Counted from the first letter of the stretch, positions 44,030-53,979 are shown. The stretch is DNA of 64,000 nt from an uncultured Candidatus Poseidoniales archaeon (GCA_905182185.1 CAJJAP010000007.1:122524-186523), one strand, 5' to 3'. A program made the numbers and translations. Notes: generated by a model not told the origin, from the letters alone.

Positions 44030-47000
44030 ATGTCAAATGTATTTTCCACCTTACATCCGAAATTGGTAGAGGCACTGAAAACCAGGAGTTGGAAACCAAC
44101 CCCAGTACAACAGATAGCGATACCGGAACTGATTACGGGTAATGATAGAATTATTATCGCACCTACTGGTTCAGGGAAAACACTGTCAGCAGTATTACCG
44201 ATTTTGCATCGCTGCCTAGAAGAAGAGTGGGATCCTTTAGCAATAATCTACATCACACCATTGCGAGCCTTGAATCGGGACGTAGACCGAAGATTGGGTG
44301 AAATCGCAGATGCTGTTGGACTCAGAATCGGTTTAAGACATGGCGATACAACTCAAAATGAAAGAGCAAAGCAAGTTCGTAATCCACCACATCTATTGGT
44401 GACAACCCCCGAAACATTCCAATTGATGTTTACTGGCAAGAATTTGAGAAAGTTATTGACCAGTGTCAAGGCAGTAATCATAGATGAAGTTCATGATTTG
44501 GCGGCCAGTGAAAGAGGTTGGCAATTGAATATTGGACTATCTAGATTGGAGATGATGACGGGCCAACCGGTTCAGAGAATCGGTCTATCCGCTACCGTTG
44601 GCAACCCTCAGCAAGTTGCTGAATGGCTTTCACCAAAAAGAGGTAAAGCGGTTGTTGCCATGGGTCATAGAGATACAAAATTGACTGTAGAAGCAGAACC
44701 TCCAACCGCTGAAGATGAAATCGGCTGCATGGAGTTAGCAATTCAATCCCCAAGAGAGCACTCGACATATCGCAGATTGAATGAAATTTTGAGAAAGGAC
44801 CCTCCTTGTTTGGTATTCGTCAACTCTAGAAACGATGCTGAAACTATTGCCAGTAGATTATCGAGTATGGCACCCGACCTATCGATTGGAGTTCATCATG
44901 GCTCCTTAGCTGCTGCAACACGACAGAAAATGGAAGATGATTTACGGGAAGGAAAACTATCTGGTTTGGTTTGTACATCCAGTTTGGAATTAGGAATAGA
45001 TGTTGGAAAAATCAATCGTATTGTGCAGATTAAAAGTCCACGTTCTGTTGATTCAATGTTACAGCGTGTTGGTCGAGCAGACCATCGTTTAGATGGACTG
45101 GGCCGGGGTCATTTATTGTCTTGGAATGCAGATGATGTGGCAGAGGCTGCTGTCATTGCTAGGCGAGCGATGGAAGGAAAAATTGAGCCTGTTGAATGGA
45201 GAGATATGCCCTACTCAGTTGCTGCTAATCAAATCGTTTTAATGGCTCATTCTTTCGGAGCAGTACCTATTTCAGAGATGACTGAAAGTATTGCCAATAG
45301 TAGTCAATTTGAGCGATGGCGGCAAGAGGATACAGAAAATATTGCAACTATCTTATCGGAAGGATGGGTTGTAAGAATCTGTAACGATCCTGTTGAAATC
45401 CCTTGGTATCGATGGCCAAAAACAGTGTATGAACTCGCTCGCATCGAGGCATTGGCAAAAGGTAAGGAATTGCCTGAAGAAAGACCACTATTCTCAATAC
45501 CGGAAGATGAAATTCCAGTTGCGATAAAGAACATTAAGGTCATAGTTCCAAAACGATTCTCTAAAGGTTGGATTTCAACTGCTGGAAGAACTAGACAATG
45601 GGTTACAAACCATCTTTCAATGATACCTGATAAGCAGAAATATCGTGTTAGAGATGCTGTGACACGTTCTACTTTAGGAAGCGTCGATGAGGCTTTCGTA
45701 CTGAGTCTGAACGATTCGGGTGAAGATGATGATGGTTCTCCAAGACGTTTCGTCATGGCTGGGAGAACTTGGTTGATCATAGACGCAGACTCTGAAAAAT
45801 CAGAATTGCTGGTAACTCCGGTTACCGACCAAGCCCATGCACCTCAATGGACTGGAGAATTACCACCGGTGCCAAAGGAAGTTGCAAGAGATATTGGCCG
45901 GCTTCGCCAATTGGTTGCAGAAGACATGAATTTACTTGAAGGATTAGAAGATGAAGGCGATGATGAAGAGAGTGAAAATCAAGTTGGTCTAGACGTCGGC
46001 GGAATCTTTGCTGAACGAGACTCAAAATTATCAGACCATCCGATAGATGGTGAGGCGATGAGTTTGCTCAGTGAAGCGATTCGCAGTCATATTGAAGCAA
46101 CTGGTCATCTTCCTACAGACCGTAAAATAACCATTGAAGAAAGAGATGATGCAGTAGTAATCAATTCATGTAATGGTTCAAGAATCAATGAAGCAATCGG
46201 TCAATTCCTACTAGCGATGGCCAGTACAAAATCAGGTGGCTGGGGAAGATTAGTGGTTGAACCGACAAGAATTTCTCTCCAAGTTTCAGGTGTTAACGGT
46301 CGTGATTTCCTAAATTGGTTGATGGATACGCCACCCGATGCAATCACTGGACTGCTAAGCGTAACACTGCCAAATTCTCGTCAGGTTAGATGGAGATTTG
46401 CTCAAGTTGCCAAAACTTTCGCGATACTAAGGCATGGCGTTGACCCGAGAAAAATAAATCTCCAATCGTTATTGAAAAAATACCGTGGTACCGTGGTTAT
46501 GGAAGAAGTTCTTGCAAAGTTATTCCACGAAAGAATGGATGTCGGTGGTGCAACAGATATAGTCCATGCAATCCAATCTGGCTTAATTGATATTGAAATA
46601 ACCGCAACTGGTCCTTTGGGCATCTCAAACCACAATAGCCGCGATATGCTATTGCCAAATTGGGATAATGCTGCAGTAAGAGCAAGATTGAAACTAAGAC
46701 TGGAGAATGAAAGAGCCGTATTATGTTGCTTAAAGTGTAAAGCGACTAGAAGATTTAGAGTTGCTAGATACAAAGAGATGGATGATATCAAAAAATGCCT
46801 AAAATGCAAAGGCCTGATGATGGCATGTGCCAGAGAAGGAATGCAGAAAATGCTCGTAGAATGGGTTAATTCAACCGATCCTAAGGATGAGGGCCGCATG
46901 ATGAAGAACGCAACCACTGTGGCCAACAGGGGCTATGATGCGGTTCTATGTTTGATGGGAAGAGGAATCGGAGAAGCTACCGCTCAACGAGTATTGAGAA

Positions 47001-47089
47001 AGGTCACTCCAAATGACGAAGATTCGCTATTACATACGATTCATAAAGCAGAAGTTGAATATGCAAGAACCCGTCGTTTTTGGCAATGA
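44030..47089 (+). CDS. Lhr-type superfamily 2 helicase
   Basis: This 1019-residue DEAD/DEAH-type helicase has motif Q/I (PTPVQQIAIPEL; APTGSGKTLSAVLP), motif II IIDEVHDL, motif III LSATVGNP and motif VI QRVGRADHR. The helicase core is followed by a winged-helix and beta-barrel-rich C-terminal part and ends with a CxxC pair (CCLKCKATRR...CLKCKGLM) as in archaeal aLhr2-like proteins. These unwind DNA:RNA hybrids and branched DNA, probably in repair. ATG 44030 has GGTGGGGAGAGT just before it. It is separated from folC by 107 bp. Confidence 0.9.
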   Translation: MSNVFSTLHPKLVEALKTRSWKPTPVQQIAIPELITGNDRIIIAPTGSGKTLSAVLPILHRCLEEEWDPLAIIYITPLRALNRDVDRRLGEIADAVGLRIGLRHGDTTQNERAKQVRNPPHLLVTTPETFQLMFTGKNLRKLLTSVKAVIIDEVHDLAASERGWQLNIGLSRLEMMTGQPVQRIGLSATVGNPQQVAEWLSPKRGKAVVAMGHRDTKLTVEAEPPTAEDEIGCMELAIQSPREHSTYRRLNEILRKDPPCLVFVNSRNDAETIASRLSSMAPDLSIGVHHGSLAAATRQKMEDDLREGKLSGLVCTSSLELGIDVGKINRIVQIKSPRSVDSMLQRVGRADHRLDGLGRGHLLSWNADDVAEAAVIARRAMEGKIEPVEWRDMPYSVAANQIVLMAHSFGAVPISEMTESIANSSQFERWRQEDTENIATILSEGWVVRICNDPVEIPWYRWPKTVYELARIEALAKGKELPEERPLFSIPEDEIPVAIKNIKVIVPKRFSKGWISTAGRTRQWVTNHLSMIPDKQKYRVRDAVTRSTLGSVDEAFVLSLNDSGEDDDGSPRRFVMAGRTWLIIDADSEKSELLVTPVTDQAHAPQWTGELPPVPKEVARDIGRLRQLVAEDMNLLEGLEDEGDDEESENQVGLDVGGIFAERDSKLSDHPIDGEAMSLLSEAIRSHIEATGHLPTDRKITIEERDDAVVINSCNGSRINEAIGQFLLAMASTKSGGWGRLVVEPTRISLQVSGVNGRDFLNWLMDTPPDAITGLLSVTLPNSRQVRWRFAQVAKTFAILRHGVDPRKINLQSLLKKYRGTVVMEEVLAKLFHERMDVGGATDIVHAIQSGLIDIEITATGPLGISNHNSRDMLLPNWDNAAVRARLKLRLENERAVLCCLKCKATRRFRVARYKEMDDIKKCLKCKGLMMACAREGMQKMLVEWVNSTDPKDEGRMMKNATTVANRGYDAVLCLMGRGIGEATAQRVLRKVTPNDEDSLLHTIHKAEVEYARTRRFWQ

Positions 47090-47157
47090 AAGTCCAATTG
47101 CAGAATTGATTTTCCAATTGAGAAATACTTTACCTTGATTTGTAATAATTTCAGCCA

Positions 47158-47163
47158 TTTAAG
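47158..47163 (+). promoter_or_regulatory. Putative TATA box of folC
   Basis: TTTAAG at this point, in an AT-rich context, lies about 35 bases before the GTG start at 47197. It is the same element as in front of MC1. Confidence 0.4.
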
Positions 47164-47196
47164 GATTTTTGGCCAAAGATGCTATGAGATATACCC

Positions 47197-48504
47197 GTGA
47201 GCCTTGACATAGGGCAGACTATGGAAGATGTTCGCCAATGGCTAAATTCCTCCAAGTCGAAAGGGATGGCTTTGGGTTTGCCCAATACCAAACAGGCACT
47301 CGATAGATTGAACCTAAAATTCGATAATACTCATATTTTCCATGTAGCAGGAAGTAATGGAAAAGGCACAACTTGTGCAATATTAGCCGCTTCAGTACAA
47401 CTCTCTGGCCATTCAGCCGTATTATTCTCATCACCGCATGTTAGTAGAATTGAAGAAAGAATTAGAATTGATGGAGTGCCAATTGCTAGTGATTTATTTG
47501 ATAGCGCATTAGCAGAAGTTAAGCAAATTAGTGAAGAAATTCCTATTATTGACTTGACTTTTTTTGAAATCACATATCTTTGTGCGATGGTTACGGCATC
47601 TAGTCACAATAGCGACGTATTAATTTTAGAAACTGGATTAGGCGGAAGACTAGATGCCACTAGAACTGCTCCGGCCGACACCTGCATCATCACTTCTATT
47701 TCGGCGGAGCACACCGAAATCTTAGGAGATGATATCTGCAAAATTGCACAGGAAAAGATTGCTATTGCAAGACCTGGCGTCAAAGTGATTATTCGCGACC
47801 CTGAAAATGAGGACATCAAAGCGGCAATGCGTGAGGAATGTCAAGCCGCTGGAAACATTGAACTTGGTGAAATACCGCTTCCAGCTCAACCTATTTTTGT
47901 TGAGATTCCACAGATGGTTACCACCCGACAAGAGGCCGCAATCCTTGTCGATCAGACATTGAAGAGAACCGGAATGGACACATCAACGGTATGGCAGGCA
48001 AAGAACTCAATTCGGTGGCCTGCTCGTATGCAATTTATTCCTGCTGGAAAAACAGGTGGCCATGAATTCTTGCTCGATGGAGCCCACAACCCAAGCGGCA
48101 TGGCTAGAGTAATGCCAGAGGTTGCAAATATGATTGAAAGTTACAAAATTCAAGCATGGTCGCTAGTTTTTGCAGCATCACCTCAGCAAGAAATGGACGC
48201 ATTCGTCGCCCCATTGCTTGAATATTGCCAAACAAACCCACCTCGTCAAATAATCATCACCGCTCCGCAAGGAGGGAGATATCCTGGCATTGAACCTCAA
48301 CAATTGATGAATCACTTCATGGCAATCGATTGTGAAATATCCGCAGTAGAATATCCCGAGAGTGCATTATCCATAATAGAGGACAAAGAACCGTATGAAG
48401 TTGGACTAATCGTCAGCCTTGGCTCTATGTATTTACAAGGAAATATACTCGGTTTGTTATACCTTGATAGCGATGAGGACCTAAGTTTGCTAGCGAAGAG
48501 ATGA
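47197..48504 (+). CDS. folC: Folylpolyglutamate synthase / dihydrofolate synthase
   Basis: FolC adds glutamate to folates, a Mur-ligase-type ATP-dependent reaction. The P-loop HVAGSNGKGTTCAILAA is near residue 50, followed by SSPHVSRIEERIRIDG, LETGLGGRLDATR and ITSISAEHTEILG. The C-terminal domain has EFLLDGAHNPSGMARV. The protein has 435 residues with a GTG start. Its presence shows use of folate-type one-carbon carriers rather than only methanopterin. The next gene is dCMP deaminase, consistent with thymidylate and folate supply. Confidence 0.93.
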   Translation: MSLDIGQTMEDVRQWLNSSKSKGMALGLPNTKQALDRLNLKFDNTHIFHVAGSNGKGTTCAILAASVQLSGHSAVLFSSPHVSRIEERIRIDGVPIASDLFDSALAEVKQISEEIPIIDLTFFEITYLCAMVTASSHNSDVLILETGLGGRLDATRTAPADTCIITSISAEHTEILGDDICKIAQEKIAIARPGVKVIIRDPENEDIKAAMREECQAAGNIELGEIPLPAQPIFVEIPQMVTTRQEAAILVDQTLKRTGMDTSTVWQAKNSIRWPARMQFIPAGKTGGHEFLLDGAHNPSGMARVMPEVANMIESYKIQAWSLVFAASPQQEMDAFVAPLLEYCQTNPPRQIIITAPQGGRYPGIEPQQLMNHFMAIDCEISAVEYPESALSIIEDKEPYEVGLIVSLGSMYLQGNILGLLYLDSDEDLSLLAKR

Positions 48505-48539
48505 AACAAGGACAGGGTTAGCAAGGATCGGGTGAGGAC

Positions 48540-49016
48540 ATGAAAGACAAGCATTTGGCAATCCGGATTCAACAATGCTTAGCTTTGGCAGAGGCTTCTA
48601 ATTGCCCTCGCAGGAAATTCGGCGCACTATTGGTTGATCCGGCGAGAAATGTAATCTTGATGGATGGCTACAATGGTGGACCAAGAGGTGGAGGACGCCT
48701 TTGTGGTGGTGAAGAATGTTTGAGAGATAGCCAAAGCGTAGTATCTGGCACACGGGTTGAAATCGGTTGCCACCATGCTGAAATGAATTTGATTTGTAAT
48801 GCTGCAGCTAATGGAGTATCTACCAATGGTGCATGGCTAATCGTTACCGGCGAGCCTTGTATGATGTGCGCTAAACTAATACACCATTCTGGGATTTCAA
48901 AGGTTGTTATCGTCGATGGCGGTTTCATGGGAGAAAATGGTGTAGGCTATCTAGGCGAACATGGTATTGAGATTCAAAGTGTTGATGGACCAAAAGACCC
49001 TAGAGGACAGGATTAG
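48540..49016 (+). CDS. Deoxycytidylate (dCMP) deaminase family zinc enzyme
   Basis: This cytosolic zinc hydrolase converts dCMP to dUMP for thymidylate synthesis. The zinc site is HAEMNLI (His plus catalytic Glu) and GEPCMMCAKLI (two Cys). The dCMP-deaminase specific N-terminal segment CPRRKFGALLVDPARNVI and YNGGPRGGGRLCGGEECLRD is present. A GGTGAGGAC ribosome site precedes the ATG. It shares a direction and probably a role with folC, 35 bp upstream. Confidence 0.9.
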   Translation: MKDKHLAIRIQQCLALAEASNCPRRKFGALLVDPARNVILMDGYNGGPRGGGRLCGGEECLRDSQSVVSGTRVEIGCHHAEMNLICNAAANGVSTNGAWLIVTGEPCMMCAKLIHHSGISKVVIVDGGFMGENGVGYLGEHGIEIQSVDGPKDPRGQD

Positions 49017-49030
49017 TATTTTAATAATAT

Positions 49031-49070
49031 TTTAAATTCATAAAGCATACGATTTTCCCCCTTTAGGGGG
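49031..49070 (+). promoter_or_regulatory. TATA-like box and CCCCC-TTTA-GGGGG hairpin before the presenilin-like gene
   Basis: TTTAAATT starts at 49031, and 26 bases later lies CCCCC-TTTA-GGGGG (49057-49070), the same 14-base hairpin as at 7959-7972. It sits at the expected start of transcription and about 50 bases before the start codon. It could also end the dCMP deaminase transcript, whose stop codon is 40 bases upstream. Confidence 0.45.
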
Positions 49071-49118
49071 AATGGTATGGGCGTGACAGTCATATGCAAG
49101 CCCCAACTCGCATCTGTT

Positions 49119-51308
49119 ATGAGCGACGATGATGAGTCCGGTAATACGGACCGCGATATTTCCGATAAATTCGCTGCAATCGAAAGAGAACTTCGTGCTG
49201 AATCGTTTTTTGATTCAATAAAAGATCAGTTACCCGGAATGTTTGGAATGGCATTTATGTTCGTCATTACCATTCTAATAGCCCTTTTTATCAGACCTTG
49301 GTATGATATTGCCGGCCTACATGCATTTGGAGAAGAAGGTGCCACTCAAGTCAAATATATCGCAATGGAATTGTCTTTTATCTTTATTTTTACCGGAGTG
49401 ATTTTACTTTTGGCCAAATACAAAAAAGACTGGATTATCAAATATGGAATAATGGGAATTTTAGCAATGGCATTGATGTACTCAACAGTACCTCTCGCTC
49501 ATATGATGGTAATCGATTTTGATGCTGAACCGTTTGAATACGATGCTGCATCAACCCATACCAGTGAATCATATCTTGTAAATTATGGAATGGAAGGCTT
49601 ACTGACAGCGGAATTGACTGGAGAAGCCGATGGTCCTTGGAACGATTCTGTAAGTTATTGGCATGGTCAGCCGTTTGATGGCGAACCTGTATGGCAGATT
49701 GACCAGCAACGCAGCCCTGGAAACGACCTAGGCGATACAAGAGTTGTACTAAATGGTAATATTGCAACATTTACAAACGGTGTTTGGATTTGGACTATCG
49801 ATATTGATAGTGGTGAAAAATTGAACACATATGCTTGTCACGAAATAGATGAGGTTCAAGGATTAATCCCCCTACCAAATATGCACACTGCTTGTTCTTT
49901 AGCAGTTCTAATCGATGATTCAATGTATGTGGTTTCCACCGATGACTCCCTATTCCATTACAAGGTTTTTGAAGAACAATTAATGGTATATCAAGCAGCA
50001 TGGGCATTACCAACTAACATTGGCATTACAGAAGGAGTCCTATATTCTGAAGTCATTTCTGAGAACAGATTACTAATCACCACTCCAACACAAGTATGTA
50101 TTGTTGAATTAGAAGAAACAAATAAAGCACTATTATCTCTACTCGAGATTGAACCTGCTACAACTGCATTCGTAAGAAATTCTACCGGATATTATGTAAG
50201 TTCTGATTTCGGGCATTCACCATGGTCTGACGTTACAATGGAAAATGCTAGTGCAGATACAGGATTTATCCTACTTGGAGAAAATAATGGCAATGTTCTT
50301 GGGTTTGAATGGAATCAATCCGCTGAAGTTGAGGTCGTGGAACAAACAAAAATGCATTTGATGGATTTTGCTGAAACTATTCAATCTGCTAGATTAACCG
50401 ACTTGGATGTTTCTGGTATGACTGACATGCTCATCACCACAGGTGATACAGCGCACTGGCTTCATGGCCAGGCACTGGTTAACAGAATTTCATTCCCTGT
50501 TGATGATAATTTCGCAACTGGTTATTTTGTTGAAGATTCAAACACCAGTTCTCAATTTGTAGCAATTTACGATGATGATGGTTCTACTGCTAAACATGGA
50601 GAAGTAACAGGTGAAATGATGACAATATCCGGATTACAATTGTATGATGGACCATTTCTGGTTGGAGTTATCGTTGCTATTGCATTAATGATTTTACTAT
50701 ATGTTCACAGTGAATGGTATGTGGTCAACACAGTTGGAGTATTGGTTGGCTCAGGGGTCATAGTAATGCTCGGTGTTGCTTTCGTTCCTTCACTGATTAT
50801 CATCTTCATGGTAGTGGCAGCGATATATGATGCATGGGCGGTTTACAAGTCCAAACATATGCTCGCCTTAGCCGATACGATGATTAATTTACGATTACCA
50901 ATTCTGCTAGTTGCTCCTCAAAGCAAAGGATATTCATTCAAGGAAGGTCAAACATCAATTAGCGATAAAGGTGAAGAAATGCCTGCTCAGTCATCTGCTC
51001 AAACAACTACTAAAAAAGCCAAGAAAAATGGTGGAGAAGCGATGTTTATGGGACTTGGAGATGTCATATTCCCTGGAATATTAGTCCTTTCATGCGCTCA
51101 ATGGCTCGATGAGTCAGTGGCAATACCTGTCGCAATGGGAGCATTGGTCGGTGGCCTATGTGGATATGCAGCACTGATGTATTTCGTTGCCCAAGGGAAA
51201 GCACAAGCAGGATTACCTCTGCTCAATGGTGGGGCAATCTTAGGATACTTAATCACAGGATTATTCTTCATTGGAACATCGTTACTAGATTTCGGAATTA
51301 GTTGGTGA
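49119..51308 (+). CDS. Presenilin/signal-peptide-peptidase-like aspartyl protease with large inserted ectodomain
   Basis: This is an intramembrane aspartyl protease of the A22/presenilin family. The two catalytic motifs are IYDAWAVYKSKHM in TM6 and MGLGDVIFPGIL in TM7, with the C-terminal LPLL (family PAL-like) in AGLPLLNGGAIL. Six or so further TM helices are visible, for example MFGMAFMFVITILIALFI, FIFIFTGVILLLA, YGIMGILAMALMYSTV, GVIVAIALMILLYV and VNTVGVLVGSGVIVML. Between TM3 and TM4 is an extra globular region of about 330 residues (starting AEPFEYDAAST) with propeller-like strands (VWQIDQQRSPGND, ATFTNGVWIWTIDI). ATG 49119 (MSDDDESG) is preferred to 49077. This insertion is not part of the standard family. 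Confidence 0.88.
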   Translation: MSDDDESGNTDRDISDKFAAIERELRAESFFDSIKDQLPGMFGMAFMFVITILIALFIRPWYDIAGLHAFGEEGATQVKYIAMELSFIFIFTGVILLLAKYKKDWIIKYGIMGILAMALMYSTVPLAHMMVIDFDAEPFEYDAASTHTSESYLVNYGMEGLLTAELTGEADGPWNDSVSYWHGQPFDGEPVWQIDQQRSPGNDLGDTRVVLNGNIATFTNGVWIWTIDIDSGEKLNTYACHEIDEVQGLIPLPNMHTACSLAVLIDDSMYVVSTDDSLFHYKVFEEQLMVYQAAWALPTNIGITEGVLYSEVISENRLLITTPTQVCIVELEETNKALLSLLEIEPATTAFVRNSTGYYVSSDFGHSPWSDVTMENASADTGFILLGENNGNVLGFEWNQSAEVEVVEQTKMHLMDFAETIQSARLTDLDVSGMTDMLITTGDTAHWLHGQALVNRISFPVDDNFATGYFVEDSNTSSQFVAIYDDDGSTAKHGEVTGEMMTISGLQLYDGPFLVGVIVAIALMILLYVHSEWYVVNTVGVLVGSGVIVMLGVAFVPSLIIIFMVVAAIYDAWAVYKSKHMLALADTMINLRLPILLVAPQSKGYSFKEGQTSISDKGEEMPAQSSAQTTTKKAKKNGGEAMFMGLGDVIFPGILVLSCAQWLDESVAIPVAMGALVGGLCGYAALMYFVAQGKAQAGLPLLNGGAILGYLITGLFFIGTSLLDFGISW

Positions 51309-51313
51309 AAATA

Positions 51314-52603
51314 ATGCTTGATATTACTTTGTTTAGAGAAAACCCGCAGGTGATATTTGCGGATCACGATAAGCGTGGTATCGTACATGATAAAGTTCAA
51401 CAAGTGATTGACCTGGACCTTAAGTGGAGAGATTTACAACATCAAACCAACCAACTGAGGCAACAAAAGAATGCCGCTGCTCGGGGCATTGGAGAAGCGA
51501 TGAAATCGGGAAACCGTGATGAAGCAGAGAAGATTAAGGCTCAAGTTGCAGATTTAGGAACAAAAATTAGTGCAGCAGAAAGTGCAACCGATGAAGCTCT
51601 TGCTCAAAGGGATAAGATTAGGATGACAATTCCAAATATTCTTCATCCAGATGTACCAGTAGGTGATGACGAAGGCGGTAATACACAACACAGCGTTCAT
51701 GGTCAAAAACCAATTTTTGATTTTGAACCTCGCACTCATAACGAATTAATTGAACTCAATAAATGGGTTGATTTGAAACGAGCAGCAAAGATTGTTGGTT
51801 CACGTTTCTTCTTCCTAAAGGGCGACTTGGCTCGCTTAGAATTCGCATTACAACAATACTCAGTCGAGTTCATTCGCCAAAGGGGCTTCACTTTCGTTCA
51901 GCCCCCTGCTATGATGAATAGAGAAGCCTACGAAGGTGTTACTGACTTGGCTGACTTTGAGACTGTGATGTATGGAGTTGAACCTGAACAATTCTACATG
52001 ATAGCAACCGCAGAACACCCATTAACAGCGATGTTCATGAATGAGACTATCCCTGAAGAACAATTACCATTGAAAATAGTTGCTGTTTCTCCATGTTTCC
52101 GCAGGGAAGTAGGTTCACACGGTCAATCCGATTTAGGGATTTGGCGAGTCCATCAATTCACAAAAGTTGAGCAAATCGTTTTCGCAACACCAGAGCAATC
52201 ATGGCAAATTCAAGAAGAATTATTACAAAATTGTGTCGACTTGTGGGATAGTTTGTCGATTCATTACGAAGTGGTCAATATCTGCACCGGCGATATGGGG
52301 ACTGTTGCGGCAAGAAAGTACGATCTTGAAGCATGGATTCCAGGTGCTAACCAATACAAAGAAATCGTCTCTTGTTCAAACTGTACCGATTATCAAGCCA
52401 ATAGATTGAACATTCGCTATGGCCAACCAGGCCATGCTGGACAACCTATTGCACATACTCTAAATTCTACTGCTGTGGCTACTAGTCGCGCATTAGTTGC
52501 AATAATGGAACAGAATCAACTTGAAGATGGTAGTGTTAAAGTTCCTGAATGCTTAGTACCATTGATGGGTGGTAAAACCCATCTAGAACCTTGCCAATGG
52601 TGA
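51314..52603 (+). CDS. serS: Seryl-tRNA synthetase
   Basis: This is the class II enzyme charging tRNA-Ser and tRNA-Sec. An N-terminal coiled-coil arm (WRDLQHQTNQLRQQKNAAARG) is followed by the core with motif 2 FRREVGSHGQSDLGIWRVHQF and motif 3-like LNSTAVATSRALVAIME. It is the bacterial/eukaryal-type SerRS, not the methanogen type. The ATG at 51314 has GGTGA upstream, overlapping the preceding stop; the track GTG start at 51302 overlaps the presenilin-like gene. It is followed after four bases by the M28 peptidase gene. Confidence 0.95.
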   Translation: MLDITLFRENPQVIFADHDKRGIVHDKVQQVIDLDLKWRDLQHQTNQLRQQKNAAARGIGEAMKSGNRDEAEKIKAQVADLGTKISAAESATDEALAQRDKIRMTIPNILHPDVPVGDDEGGNTQHSVHGQKPIFDFEPRTHNELIELNKWVDLKRAAKIVGSRFFFLKGDLARLEFALQQYSVEFIRQRGFTFVQPPAMMNREAYEGVTDLADFETVMYGVEPEQFYMIATAEHPLTAMFMNETIPEEQLPLKIVAVSPCFRREVGSHGQSDLGIWRVHQFTKVEQIVFATPEQSWQIQEELLQNCVDLWDSLSIHYEVVNICTGDMGTVAARKYDLEAWIPGANQYKEIVSCSNCTDYQANRLNIRYGQPGHAGQPIAHTLNSTAVATSRALVAIMEQNQLEDGSVKVPECLVPLMGGKTHLEPCQW

Positions 52604-52607
52604 TTAT

Positions 52608-53960
52608 ATGCGTTGTCTTTTCCTATCTTTATTGCTTGTACTCGCCCCTTTGAGTGGGTGCTTCGGAGAAGATGCTGGAGATGATGTTGCGCCAACTCTG
52701 AGTGTCGCTGATGTTTCCATGGCTATTCGTGGACAATACATGACTATCGAAGTGGATTCGAATGTGGATTGGACATTCAATCGATCTGCAGGATTGTTCT
52801 ATGTAGATGAGTTTGGTGTACTAAGAGACCCTTTGACAACTACATTCCCTGCAGAAAAGAAATCACTTGAATTATTGATACTGGACAGTGAGAGAGAATC
52901 TGTTGACATTTCAGTTACTGCAGGTGACGAATTCTGGAATGCAACCCTAATGCTTGAAGATAGTCAAGAAATGATGCTTGTAGATGGTAGGCGTGCTTAC
53001 GATACTATCGATATGTTAACCAGTTCACACAACAACAGATGGTGTGCTAGTGCATCGGTTCACGAAGGTGGTTCTGCATACGAAGCTGCGGCTGAAGCAA
53101 TGGCTGAAGATATGAGGGAAATGGGATTCGATTTCGTTGAAGTAACTCGATACGATGATGACCCTGACCAATTGAATGTTGTTGGCTACAATTGGGGTAG
53201 AACAAATCCTGACGAATACATAGTCGTAGGAGGTCATTTCGATATTGCTTACTTATTCACGCCACCAGGAGGAGGTACAAACGAAGGCGCAAATGATGAC
53301 ACTTCAGGATCTACTGTGTCCTTAGAAATGGCTCAAGCATTGGCCAAGATGGAGTTCGATCATACTGTTGTTGCAGCATTGTGGGCATGTGAAGAGGAAG
53401 GGCTTCTAGGCTCTTCGGCATATGTTAACCACTTACCTGAAAATGTGACAGTAAAGTCGTACCTGAACTTCGACATGGTTTCTCTGAACTACCCAATCAT
53501 ACCTGCATCAGAACCAATTATCGGCCCGGGTGGAGAAGTTTTCTCTGCAACAAAATACGAATGGCAGATTAGTATTGCTGGTGCAAGTGAGAGCAATATG
53601 CAGACAATGTACGAGTGGGTTGGAACTACAATAGAAGATGACCTTTCATACAGACCAACAGAGGCAAATCCGATTAATTGGCTGATTGCAGAATCATGTG
53701 CTTCAGACCACTGTGCGTTCTTTTCTGCTGACTTCCCTACTTTCAACTTCTTCAGCCCTGGCGGAGAAATTTCATTCTGGCAAGAATGGCACTCGCCATC
53801 AGATACACTAGATTTCATGACTGCTAAAGCTGGTGGGCAAGAAGGAATGTCGAGTGGTTTCAACAGTCTTGTTTGGTCATCACTCGACCTCTTCGTACGA
53901 ATTGATAATTCTGATGATTCATTCCAAGGTCGTTGGTATTCAGCCCCTGCTGAAGAATAA
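52608..53960 (+). CDS. Secreted M28-family zinc aminopeptidase lipoprotein
   Basis: A signal peptide with lipobox PLSGC anchors this 450-residue protein outside the cell. The first 130 residues form an Ig-like domain. The peptidase core follows, with zinc ligands His in VGGHFDI, Asp in NDDTSGS, Glu pair in CEEEGLLG, Asp in LNFDMVS and a late His in EWHSPSDT, all in the M28 order. It would release amino acids from peptides, in line with a protein-degrading lifestyle. It directly follows serS (4 bp) and converges on the sirtuin gene. A 41-bp copy of its 3' end occurs inverted near 57438. Confidence 0.92.
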   Translation: MRCLFLSLLLVLAPLSGCFGEDAGDDVAPTLSVADVSMAIRGQYMTIEVDSNVDWTFNRSAGLFYVDEFGVLRDPLTTTFPAEKKSLELLILDSERESVDISVTAGDEFWNATLMLEDSQEMMLVDGRRAYDTIDMLTSSHNNRWCASASVHEGGSAYEAAAEAMAEDMREMGFDFVEVTRYDDDPDQLNVVGYNWGRTNPDEYIVVGGHFDIAYLFTPPGGGTNEGANDDTSGSTVSLEMAQALAKMEFDHTVVAALWACEEEGLLGSSAYVNHLPENVTVKSYLNFDMVSLNYPIIPASEPIIGPGGEVFSATKYEWQISIAGASESNMQTMYEWVGTTIEDDLSYRPTEANPINWLIAESCASDHCAFFSADFPTFNFFSPGGEISFWQEWHSPSDTLDFMTAKAGGQEGMSSGFNSLVWSSLDLFVRIDNSDDSFQGRWYSAPAEE

Positions 53961-53979
53961 TTGTAAAGACTTTATTTAA

